A DNA stretch of 42,174 nucleotides from Candidatus Bacteroides merdipullorum. GTDB taxonomy: Bacteria > Bacteroidota > Bacteroidia > Bacteroidales > Bacteroidaceae. The stretch spans positions 1-42,174 of the forward strand of contig DXCK01000026.1 in NCBI GenBank assembly GCA_019116045.1, in the 5' to 3' direction. The position numbers and the translations under genes were made by a program. The notes beneath the pieces were generated by a model. It ran no database searches. It saw nothing but the letters and a program-made list of their open reading frames with translations, and had not been told where the DNA came from. Shown piece after piece: positions 35,326 through 42,079 of this stretch (its first letter is position 1; each line of letters opens with the position of its first letter).

Positions 35326-36429
35326 CTATTGGACGACGGTGCCCTCTTGCAACAAGCCGGCACCTTCGGCCACGATGACATCGCCCTCACGAAGCCCGCT
35401 CTCCACGATGTACTCCCGCCCGTCGCTGACAGGGAAGACGGTGACTTGTGCCGAAGTGGCCTTGCCGTCCACTACCCTGTACACGAATACCTTGTCCTGA
35501 ATCTCGTAGGTAGCTTCCTGCGGCACGACCAGCACGCTGTCCCGCTGGTAGGGGAAGACGAGCGTGGCGCTGCTGCCGTTGCGCAGCATCCGTTCGGGAT
35601 TGGGGAAGGTGGCCCGCAGGCTCACCGCACCCGTGCCGCTGCTGATGGTTCCGCTGATGGCGTCGATGTGCCCTGTGTGGGCATAGGGCTGGCCGTCGCT
35701 CAGCCGCAGCGAGACTTCGGGCATCTGCGCCAGGGTCTTGTCCAGCGTGCCATGCTCACGGATGAGGCTCAGCACCTGGCTCTCGGTCAGGGAGAAGTAG
35801 ACGTACATCTCCTCGTCGTCGGAGACGGTGGTCAGTGGAGTCTGGATGCTGGCGTCAACCAACGCCCCCACACGGTAGGGAATCATGCTCGCCACGCCGT
35901 CCACGGGGCTCTTCACCACGGTGTACGACAGGTCGTTCCTGGCGCTCGTTTCCTGCGCCTTGGCCTGTGCCAAAGCCGCTTCGGCCTCCAGCAGAGAGTT
36001 CTTGGCCGTTTGCAGGTCGAAGGCAGACACCACCTTGTTGTCGAAGAGCGTCTGCTTGCTGTCGGCGGTCATACGGGCGGTGGCCACGGCCGCCTCGGCG
36101 CTGCGCACGTTGGCCACGGCCGTTTCCAATGCCGCCTGGTAGGGCACCTGGTCGATGATGAACAGCGGTTGCCCCTTGCTCACCTTCGCGCCTTCGTCGA
36201 TGCACACCTCGGTGATGGTGCCGCTCACCTGCGGGCGAATCTCCACGCTCTGCCGTCCTTCGACCACGGCGGTGTACTCACGCGTCAACGTGCGGTCCGT
36301 TGGGCTAAGTGTCAATGTCTTATACTGTGCTCCGCCACTCTGCTGCGGGGCGTCCTTGCACGCGGCCAGGCACACGAGGCACAGGCCGCAGACGGTAGTC
36401 CGTCCAAACAATCTTGTCGTCCTTGTCAT
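35326..36429 (-). CDS. RND efflux periplasmic adaptor (membrane fusion protein)
   Basis: A 367-residue lipoprotein: signal peptide, then CLAACKD with Cys24. The first half has the biotinyl-lipoyl motif VEIRPQVSGTITEVCIDEGAKVSKGQPLFIID, then a long helical hairpin (about 85-150) and its return half with VKSPVDGVASMIPYRVGALV. The rest is beta-barrel and membrane-proximal domain. It bridges the inner membrane pump and the outer membrane channel. I start it at 36429 (MTRTTRLFGR), since the upstream ATG at 36456 would begin inside the promoter box. First gene of the efflux operon. Confidence 0.94.
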   Translation of the reverse strand: MTRTTRLFGRTTVCGLCLVCLAACKDAPQQSGGAQYKTLTLSPTDRTLTREYTAVVEGRQSVEIRPQVSGTITEVCIDEGAKVSKGQPLFIIDQVPYQAALETAVANVRSAEAAVATARMTADSKQTLFDNKVVSAFDLQTAKNSLLEAEAALAQAKAQETSARNDLSYTVVKSPVDGVASMIPYRVGALVDASIQTPLTTVSDDEEMYVYFSLTESQVLSLIREHGTLDKTLAQMPEVSLRLSDGQPYAHTGHIDAISGTISSGTGAVSLRATFPNPERMLRNGSSATLVFPYQRDSVLVVPQEATYEIQDKVFVYRVVDGKATSAQVTVFPVSDGREYIVESGLREGDVIVAEGAGLLQEGTVVQ

Positions 36430-36453
36430 AACGTATTCTATTGAAAACGGGGG

Positions 36454-36461
36454 CAAAGTTA
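36454..36461 (-). promoter_or_regulatory. -7 box of the efflux operon
   Basis: TAACTTTG on the minus strand matches TAnnTTTG and lies 24 bp before the adaptor start codon at 36429. A promoter in this place supports the shorter start of the adaptor. Confidence 0.65.
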
Positions 36462-36588
36462 CGGGGCAACAGGCGAGGGATTCTCGTCCGAATCCTCATG
36501 AGATTGGTTCTAAACCGGGCGTTATCGTTTTTTTGCTTTAAGAGTGCTAATAAGATGGAAAACGCTTCGGCACTTACGGGTTTTGCCT

Positions 36589-36596
36589 TACTTTTA
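36589..36596 (+). promoter_or_regulatory. Possible -7 box of the AraC regulator gene
   Basis: TACTTTTA differs from TAnnTTTG only in the last base and lies 46 bp before the regulator ATG. The preceding TTTTGCC is too close to be a -33 element. About 130 bp separate it from the divergent efflux promoter. Confidence 0.4.
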
Positions 36597-36642
36597 CGCC
36601 CGGAAACATTCCTTTCTTCAAACTCTAACCTATTATAGAATA

Positions 36643-37557
36643 ATGGAGAACCTGCAAGAGACAATAACCGACTGGCTGCGCAGCGGCCAGACAGCCGAAG
36701 GACAGCTGGAAATCGCTACCTACGGCAACAGCCTGCTGATGGCGCAAGCGACCGGGATGGACTTCCGCTTGCACAATGACTGGCCACCCCAACAATGGCA
36801 CGTGTTCCTGCATGTGCACGAGGGTGAACTACGCCTGACGGCCAATGGCGACCGCATAGGGTTCGATGCGCCGGTATACGTGGACTTTCTCTCCAACGCC
36901 CGATGGACGGACGTAACCTTCGTGGGACGTTACCGTGCTTGCTTCGTGCTGGTCGAACAGCAATTCTTCATGGAGTCCACCCAACAGATGCGCAGCAAGG
37001 TAATCGAAGGCATGATGCGCTTCGCCCAGTCGCCCTTCACCCCGATGGACGAATCTGAAAACAAGCGCCTGCAACAGTTGGAGGAAGCCATGATGGCCAC
37101 TCTGCGCGACGGGCGAAGCGTGTTTGTCCGCGAACTGCTCCAGACCATGGCCTGCGCCTGGCAGTACGAACTGTGGAACATCTTCTTCCGCCGCTTGCAG
37201 ACCTCGCGCACAGAAATCAAATCCCATTGGGGAGACACAGCCGCGCAATTCTTCTATCTGGCACACACGCATTGCCGCGAGCGACACGAGGTCGGCTGGT
37301 ACGCACGACAGGTGGGGCTCTCGTCCGACGCGCTGTCCGCTGTGTTGAAGCGTTTCTGCGGAAAGTCTGCTAACACCATCCTGACAGAACTACTGACGGA
37401 GGAGGCCAAAGTCTGCCTGCGCAACCCGTCACTGTCCGTGCAGGAGGTGGCCGAGATGCTGCATTTTGCCGACCAGTCGGCCTTCGGGAAGTTCTTCAAG
37501 CGGCAGTGCGGCGTGTCACCCATGCAATACAAAAAGGAGACAGAGCAGCCCGGATAA
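36643..37557 (+). CDS. AraC-family transcriptional regulator, divergent from the efflux operon
   Basis: A 304-residue protein. The N-terminal 180 residues look like a cupin-type effector domain (QWHVFLHVHEGELRLTANGDRIGFD and a following YRACFVLVEQQF). The C-terminal 100 residues form the double helix-turn-helix of AraC/XylS regulators, with EVGWYARQVGLSSDALSAVLKRFCG as the first motif and LSVQEVAEMLHFADQSAFGKFFKRQCGVSP as the second, ending in the family signature. I chose ATG 36643 (MENLQETITDW), because the upstream open frame is AT-rich promoter sequence. Its divergent position makes it the likely regulator of the RND pump (inference). Confidence 0.9.
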   Translation: MENLQETITDWLRSGQTAEGQLEIATYGNSLLMAQATGMDFRLHNDWPPQQWHVFLHVHEGELRLTANGDRIGFDAPVYVDFLSNARWTDVTFVGRYRACFVLVEQQFFMESTQQMRSKVIEGMMRFAQSPFTPMDESENKRLQQLEEAMMATLRDGRSVFVRELLQTMACAWQYELWNIFFRRLQTSRTEIKSHWGDTAAQFFYLAHTHCRERHEVGWYARQVGLSSDALSAVLKRFCGKSANTILTELLTEEAKVCLRNPSLSVQEVAEMLHFADQSAFGKFFKRQCGVSPMQYKKETEQPG

Positions 37558-37594
37558 AGTTTTTTTGCCGGTTAAAGTCAAAAAAAAGCAGACT

Positions 37595-37628
37595 TTTGCT
37601 TGTTTTTCACAGAAAAGCATTACTTTTG
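37595..37628 (+). promoter_or_regulatory. Promoter of the aromatic amino acid operon
   Basis: A perfect -7 box TACTTTTG at 37621-37628, with TTTG at 37595-37598 or TTG at 37600-37602 as -33 element. Transcription should begin near 37635, some 33 nt before the leader ORF and about 220 nt before pheA. Confidence 0.75.
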
Positions 37629-37667
37629 CCGCGTAATCAAAACGAGAATACAAAGCACAGAGAACTT

Positions 37668-37754
37668 ATGAAGTCATTTAACTACGCATATTACTTCTTC
37701 TTTTACTTTTACTTTAGCCACAAAGTAGAGCGGGAGTTTGTATGTGTCAAGTGA
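37668..37754 (+). CDS. Phe/Tyr-rich leader peptide of the pheA operon
   Basis: A 28-codon ORF from ATG 37668 to TGA 37752-37754. Seven residues are Phe (4, 10, 11, 12, 14, 16, 24) and five are Tyr (6, 8, 9, 13, 15); the run 8-16 reads YYFFFYFYF. Such a composition is not expected in a normal protein but is exactly that of leader peptides whose translation senses charged tRNA-Phe and tRNA-Tyr. It is preceded by the operon promoter and followed after about 50 nt by a terminator hairpin and then pheA. Codons 21-23 (Glu-Arg-Glu) double as the antiterminator arm. The peptide itself is unlikely to have a function. Confidence 0.85.
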   Translation: MKSFNYAYYFFFYFYFSHKVEREFVCVK

Positions 37755-37835
37755 CAGTGATGCTTAAGAACTGAAAGAAGAACTTAAATGAAAAAGATAT
37801 GAATCCCGCTCCCACGACTGGAAGCGGGATTTTTT
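37728..37835 (+). promoter_or_regulatory. Transcription attenuator with alternative RNA pairing
   Basis: GAGCGGGA at 37728-37735, inside leader codons 21-23, is the exact complement of TCCCGCTC at 37804-37811, which is the left side of the terminator stem. Pairing of these two (antiterminator) excludes the terminator. A ribosome stalled on the Phe/Tyr codons up to codon 16 would sit just upstream and leave the 37728 arm free, allowing read-through into pheA. With plentiful charged tRNA the ribosome moves on over this arm and the terminator can form. No separate protector hairpin could be seen. Confidence 0.75.
37803..37835 (+). terminator. Attenuator terminator upstream of pheA
   Basis: ATCCCGCT (37803-37810) pairs with AGCGGGAT (37823-37830), an 8-bp stem with a 12-nt loop, followed by a run of T from 37830 to 37835. 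It stands 17 bp before the pheA start codon, so termination here would silence the whole operon. Confidence 0.88.
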
Positions 37836-37852
37836 GTTAGACACCACAACGT

Positions 37853-38704
37853 ATGAAACGAATAGCCATCCAAGGAACACTGGGTTCCTACCACGACATC
37901 GCGGCACACCGCTACTTCGAGGGCGAGGACATCGAACTCATCTGCTGCGCCACCTTCGAAGAGGTATTCAACGCCATCCGGCAGGACAGCCATACCATCG
38001 GGATGCTGGCCATAGAGAACACCATCGCGGGCAGCCTGCTGCACAACTACGAACTGCTGCGCCAGAGCGGCACGCAGGTGGTGGGCGAATACAAGCTGCG
38101 CATCAGCCACAGCTTCGTCTGCCTGCCCGAAGACGACTGGGACAGCATCCAGGAAGTACACTCACACCCCATCGCCCTGATGCAGTGCCGCGACTTCCTG
38201 AGCCGCCACCCACACATCAAGGTCGTCGAAGGCGAGGACACCGCCCTCAGCGCAGAGATTATCCACCGCGATAGCCTCTACGGGCACGCTGCCATCTGCT
38301 CGAAGTACGCCGCCGAACTCTACGGCATGAAGGTGCTGGAAGAGGGCATCGAGACCAACAAGCACAACTTCACGCGCTTCCTCGTCGTGGCGGACCCCTG
38401 GCAGGTGGACGACCTGAACCGCCAACGCACCCGCGAACCCAACAAGGCCAGCATGGTCTTCACCCTGCCGCACCAGGAAGGCAGCCTGTCGCAAGTGCTC
38501 AGCATTCTGTCGTTCTACCGCATCAACCTCACCAAGATACAGTCGCTGCCCATCATCGGCCGCGAGTGGGAATACGAATTCTACGTGGACGTCATGTTCG
38601 ACCAGATGCTGCGCTACAAGCAAGCCATCGCGGCCATCAGTCCACTGACCAAGCAACTTAAAATTTTAGGAGAATACGAAGATGGAAAAGCAAGCATCCA
38701 GTAA
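37853..38704 (+). CDS. pheA: Prephenate dehydratase
   Basis: A 283-residue monofunctional enzyme converting prephenate to phenylpyruvate. The N-terminal domain opens MKRIAIQGTLGSYHDIAA; LAIENTIAGSLLHNY and the catalytic NFTRF motif (Thr-Arg-Phe at 174-176) are intact. A C-terminal ACT domain (about 200-275) follows. In the E. coli type, Phe feedback needs GALV and ESRP; here the positions read GSLS and KIQSLPIIG, so the classical Phe-binding ESRP is missing. That is common in Bacteroidetes as far as I recall, and would put more weight on attenuation control. No chorismate mutase domain is fused here; it is fused to DAHP synthase later in the operon. The aminotransferase gene overlaps by 23 bp. 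Confidence 0.94.
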   Translation: MKRIAIQGTLGSYHDIAAHRYFEGEDIELICCATFEEVFNAIRQDSHTIGMLAIENTIAGSLLHNYELLRQSGTQVVGEYKLRISHSFVCLPEDDWDSIQEVHSHPIALMQCRDFLSRHPHIKVVEGEDTALSAEIIHRDSLYGHAAICSKYAAELYGMKVLEEGIETNKHNFTRFLVVADPWQVDDLNRQRTREPNKASMVFTLPHQEGSLSQVLSILSFYRINLTKIQSLPIIGREWEYEFYVDVMFDQMLRYKQAIAAISPLTKQLKILGEYEDGKASIQ

Positions 38705-39890
38705 AGCTACGAGTGACGAGCTACGAGCTACGAGTTACAGGCCCGCCGACCGCCTGGCAGGCGTGAGCGAATACTACTTCTCGCGCAAACTGAAGGAGGT
38801 GGCCGAGATGAACGCCAAGGGGCTGGACGTCATCAGCCTGGGCATCGGCAGCCCGGACATGCCGCCTTCGGAGGAGACGATACGCACCCTGTGCCAAGCC
38901 GCCAACAACCCCGACGGCCACGGCTACATGCCCTACGTGGGCATACCCGAACTGCGGCAGGCCTTTGCCGACTGGTACCGCCGCTGGTACGGCGTCAGCC
39001 TGGACCCGAAGACGGAAATCCAGCCGCTCATCGGCTCGAAGGAAGGCATCCTGCACGTCACGCTGGCCTTCGTCAACCCCGGCGACCAGGTGCTGGTGCC
39101 CAACCCGGGCTACCCCACGTACACCTCGCTCAGCAAGCTGCTGGGCGCGGAAGTCATCCCCTACGACCTGAAGGAAGAGGACGGCTGGATGCCCGACTGG
39201 GACGGGCTGGAGGCGATGGACACGAGCCGCGTCCGCCTGATGTGGACCAACTATCCCAACATGCCCACCGGCGCGCCCGCCACGCCGGAGCTGTACGAAC
39301 GGCTGGTGGACTTCGCCCGGAGGCGGGGCATCGTCATCGTCAACGACAACCCGTACAGCTTCATCCTCAACGACCACCCGTTGAGCATCCTCGCGGTACC
39401 CGGCGCCAAGGACTGCTGCATCGAGTTCAACTCCATGAGCAAGAGCCACAACATGCCCGGCTGGCGCATCGGGATGCTGGCCTCGAACGCGCAGTTCGTC
39501 CAGTGGGTCTTGAAGGTGAAGAGCAACATAGACAGCGGCATGTTCCGCGCCATGCAACTGGCCGCCGCCACGGCCCTGGAGGCGGACGCCGCGTGGTACG
39601 AGGGCAACAACGCCAATTACCGCCGCCGCCGCGCCCTGGCCGAGGACATCATGCACGCCCTGGGCTGCACGTTCGACCCGCGGCAGGCCGGCATGTTCCT
39701 CTGGGGCCGCATCCCCGACCTATATAATAATGTAGAGGAACTGACGGAGCGCGTGCTGCACGAGGCCCGCGTCTTCCTGACCCCAGGCTTCATCTTCGGC
39801 ACGAACGGCGCGCGGTATATCCGCATCTCGCTCTGCTGCAAGGACGAGCGGCTGGCCGAGGCGTTGAGGCGCATCCGGCAGGTGTTCTGA
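38682..39890 (+). CDS. Class I/II PLP-dependent aminotransferase, likely aromatic
   Basis: A 402-residue fold-type I aminotransferase. The PLP lysine is in EFNSMSKSHNMPGWRIG (Lys254); other motifs are ISLGIGSPDMPPSEE, GSKEGILH, NPGYPTYTSL, WTNYPNMPTGA and the terminal YIRISLCC with the substrate-binding Arg. Its place between prephenate dehydratase and DAHP synthase/chorismate mutase makes transamination of phenylpyruvate and hydroxyphenylpyruvate, the last step to Phe and Tyr, the likely role (inference). LL-diaminopimelate-type or other aminotransferases look similar. The ATG at 38682 lies within pheA. Residues 8-20 (about KATSDELRATSYR) come from an AGCTACGAG-type repeat, and conserved sequence begins only at PADRLAGVSEYY. 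Confidence 0.9.
   Translation: MEKQASSKATSDELRATSYRPADRLAGVSEYYFSRKLKEVAEMNAKGLDVISLGIGSPDMPPSEETIRTLCQAANNPDGHGYMPYVGIPELRQAFADWYRRWYGVSLDPKTEIQPLIGSKEGILHVTLAFVNPGDQVLVPNPGYPTYTSLSKLLGAEVIPYDLKEEDGWMPDWDGLEAMDTSRVRLMWTNYPNMPTGAPATPELYERLVDFARRRGIVIVNDNPYSFILNDHPLSILAVPGAKDCCIEFNSMSKSHNMPGWRIGMLASNAQFVQWVLKVKSNIDSGMFRAMQLAAATALEADAAWYEGNNANYRRRRALAEDIMHALGCTFDPRQAGMFLWGRIPDLYNNVEELTERVLHEARVFLTPGFIFGTNGARYIRISLCCKDERLAEALRRIRQVF
38705..38738 (+). repeat. AGCTACGAG-word repeat at the pheA-aminotransferase junction
   Basis: AGCTACGAGTGACGAG is followed by two more copies of CTACGAG and GTTAC. It starts immediately after the pheA stop codon and is translated as part of the aminotransferase N-terminus. 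The same words recur at 41171-41242 in the same operon. Confidence 0.7.
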
Positions 39891-39916
39891 AAACGCACCA
39901 CGATGCCGCCGAAACT

Positions 39917-40048
39917 GCGACCCGACGCGGTTAAAAACGCGACCCGACGCAGTTATAAACGCGACCCGACGCAGTTGAAAATGCGACCCGACGCATTTTT
40001 AACGGCGATACGTCGCATTTTTGACGACAATACGTCGCATTTAAAATG
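39917..40048 (+). repeat. Tandem palindromic array E, 6 units of 22 bp
   Basis: GCGACCCGACGC begins at 39917, 39939, 39961 and 39983; diverged units GCGATACGTCGC and ACAATACGTCGC begin at 40005 and 40027, all exactly 22 bp apart. Arms are TGCG...CGCA in unit 4 and GCGA-tacg-TCGC in unit 5. Spacers are T- and A-rich. The array fills the gap between the aminotransferase and DAHP synthase genes of one operon, so it is probably transcribed. Confidence 0.88.
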
Positions 40049-40056
40049 AAGTAATA

Positions 40057-41157
40057 ATGAATTACAAAACCAATAAAAACCCAATGATTATGGAACTCCA
40101 ACTCGAACCCATCAAGCTGCCCGGCGTCCCCGAGGAACGCCCGCTGGTCATCGCCGGCCCGTGCAGCGCCGAGACCGAAGAACAAGTGATGAACACCGCC
40201 CGCCAACTGGCCGACAAAGGCCTCCGGATATTCCGCGCCGGCATCTGGAAACCGCGCACCAAACCCGGCGGCTTCGAAGGCATCGGCGTCGAAGGCCTGG
40301 CCTGGCTCAAGCAGGTGAAGCAGGAGACGGGCATGTACGTCTGCACCGAAGTGGCCACCGCCAAGCACGTCTACGAATGTCTCAAGGCCGGCATAGACCT
40401 GCTGTGGATAGGCGCGCGGACGACGGCCAACCCCTTTGCCGTACAGGAGATAGCCGACGCGCTGCGTGGCGTGGACATCCCCGTGCTGGTCAAGAACCCC
40501 GTCAACCTCGACCTCGAACTGTGGATCGGCGCCCTCGAGCGCATCAACCAGGCGGGATTGAAAAGGCTTGCCGCCATCCACCGCGGCTTCTCCAGCTACG
40601 AGAAGAAGATATACCGCAACCTGCCGCAGTGGCACATCCCCATCGAACTGCGCCGCCGCATCCCTAACCTGCCCATCATCTGCGACCCGAGCCACATCGG
40701 CGGCAAGCGCGAACTCATCGCCCCGCTGTGCCAGCAGGCCATGGACCTGGGCTTCGACGGCCTCATCGTCGAGAGCCACTGCAACCCCGACCAGGCCTGG
40801 AGCGACGCCTCGCAACAGGTGACGCCCGACGTGCTGGACTACATCCTCAACCTCCTCGTCATCCGCAGCGAGACGCAGACCACCGAGAACCTCTCCGAGC
40901 TGCGCAAGCAGATTGACGAGTGCGACAACGACCTCATCCAAATCCTGGCCAAGCGCATGCGCATCGCCCGCGAAATCGGCACATACAAGAAAGAGCATGA
41001 CATGACCATCCTCCAGACGGGCCGTTACAACGAGATACTGGACAAGCGTGGCTCGCAGGCCTCGCTCTGCGGCATCGACCCCGAGTGCGTCAAGAAGGTC
41101 TTCGAGGCCGTGCACGAAGAGAGCGTGCGCCAGCAGATGGAAATCATCAATAAGTAA
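40057..41157 (+). CDS. Bifunctional 3-deoxy-7-phosphoheptulonate synthase / chorismate mutase
   Basis: A 366-residue fusion. Residues about 25-270 form a type I-beta DAHP synthase barrel, condensing PEP and erythrose-4-phosphate: VIAGPCSAET, FRAGIWKPRTKPGGFEG, WIGARTTANPF, VKNPVNLD, ICDPSHIGGKRE and DGLIVESHCNPDQAWSD are all intact. Residues about 280-366 form an AroQ-type chorismate mutase (LSELRKQIDECDNDLIQILAKRMRIAREIGTYK). One protein thus supplies the first step of the shikimate pathway and the branch to prephenate, matching its neighbours on both sides. In related C-terminal fusions the mutase domain also acts as the allosteric sensor (family knowledge). Conserved sequence begins near ATG 40090 (MELQLEPIKLPG), so the true start may be 40084 or 40090. 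Confidence 0.95.
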   Translation: MNYKTNKNPMIMELQLEPIKLPGVPEERPLVIAGPCSAETEEQVMNTARQLADKGLRIFRAGIWKPRTKPGGFEGIGVEGLAWLKQVKQETGMYVCTEVATAKHVYECLKAGIDLLWIGARTTANPFAVQEIADALRGVDIPVLVKNPVNLDLELWIGALERINQAGLKRLAAIHRGFSSYEKKIYRNLPQWHIPIELRRRIPNLPIICDPSHIGGKRELIAPLCQQAMDLGFDGLIVESHCNPDQAWSDASQQVTPDVLDYILNLLVIRSETQTTENLSELRKQIDECDNDLIQILAKRMRIAREIGTYKKEHDMTILQTGRYNEILDKRGSQASLCGIDPECVKKVFEAVHEESVRQQMEIINK

Positions 41158-41170
41158 ATCAACAGCTACA

Positions 41171-41242
41171 AGCTACAAGCTACGAGCTACGAGTGACAGC
41201 GCAAATGGGTGTAAAGACACTCGTAGCTTGTAGCTCGTAGCT
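41171..41242 (+). repeat. 25-bp-arm inverted repeat between DAHP synthase/mutase and tyrA genes
   Basis: The stretch 41171-41195 and the reverse complement of 41218-41242 match at 23 of 25 positions. Both are built of AGCTACAAG and AGCTACGAG words. The loop is 22 nt. The resulting RNA hairpin would end 14 nt before the prephenate dehydrogenase ATG. No T-run follows, so it is not an intrinsic terminator; it could protect the upstream mRNA or lower translation of the last gene. Confidence 0.8.
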
Positions 41243-41256
41243 AAAACAAAAGAACT

Positions 41257-42030
41257 ATGCGAATATTAATATTGGGAGCCGGCAAGATGGGCTCCTTCTT
41301 CACCGACATACTGAGTTTTCAACACGAGACCGCCGTCTACGACACCAACCCGCACCAGTTGCGCTTCGTCTACAACACCTACCGCTTCACCACGCTGGAC
41401 GAAATCAAGGAGTTCGAGCCGGAGCTGGTCATCAACGCCGTCACGGTGAAATACACCCTCGATGCCTTCCGCCAGGTGCTGCCCGTCCTTCCCAAAGACT
41501 GCATCATCAGCGACATCGCCTCCGTCAAGACCGGCCTGAAGAAGTTCTACACCGAGAGCGGATTCCGCTACGTCTCCACCCACCCGATGTTCGGCCCCAC
41601 CTTCGCCAGCCTCAGCAACCTGAGCAACGAGAACGCCATCATCATCACCGAGGGCGACCACCTGGGCCGCATCTTCTTCAAGGACCTCTACCAGCAGCTC
41701 AAGCTCAACATCTTCGAGTACACCTTCGACGAACATGACGAGACCGTGGCCTACTCCTTGTCCATCCCCTTCGTCTCCACCTTCGTTTTCGCCGCCGTCA
41801 TGAAGCACCAGGAGGCGCCCGGCACGACGTTCAAGAAGCACATGGCCATCGCCCGTGGCCTGCTCTCGGAGGACGACTACCTATTGCAGGAAATCCTGTT
41901 CAACCCCCGCACCCCCGCCCAGGTGGAGAACGTCCGCCTGGAGCTGAAGCAATTGCTGGAGATTATCACCAACCGCGATGCCGAGGGGATGAAGAAGTAT
42001 CTGACGAAGATTCGAGGGAAGATAAAGTGA
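41257..42030 (+). CDS. tyrA: Prephenate dehydrogenase
   Basis: A 257-residue enzyme giving 4-hydroxyphenylpyruvate, the Tyr branch from prephenate. The N-terminal NAD(P)-binding fold opens MRILILGAGKMGSFF; the family motif is YVSTHPMFGPTFASL near residue 107, followed by the helical dimerisation domain with DEHDETVAYSLSIPFV. It lacks a chorismate mutase or ACT domain and is at the short end of the family. As last gene of the attenuator-controlled operon, it makes Phe and Tyr synthesis respond together. Confidence 0.92.
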   Translation: MRILILGAGKMGSFFTDILSFQHETAVYDTNPHQLRFVYNTYRFTTLDEIKEFEPELVINAVTVKYTLDAFRQVLPVLPKDCIISDIASVKTGLKKFYTESGFRYVSTHPMFGPTFASLSNLSNENAIIITEGDHLGRIFFKDLYQQLKLNIFEYTFDEHDETVAYSLSIPFVSTFVFAAVMKHQEAPGTTFKKHMAIARGLLSEDDYLLQEILFNPRTPAQVENVRLELKQLLEIITNRDAEGMKKYLTKIRGKIK

Positions 42031-42048
42031 TTATTGCAGGATTATCCT

Positions 42049-42056
42049 TATCTTCG
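42049..42056 (+). promoter_or_regulatory. Possible -7 box for the DUF4160 gene
   Basis: TATCTTCG differs from TAnnTTTG at one position and lies 24 bp before the ATG at 42080. A TTG at 42034-42036 is too close to serve as -33 element. Confidence 0.4.
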
Positions 42057-42079
42057 CAAACAAAAACAAGACACAGGCC

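Noticed and set aside
36439..36663. AT-rich open frames in the gap between the efflux adaptor and the AraC regulator
   Set aside because: They overlap the divergent promoters and extend real genes upstream without any similarity.
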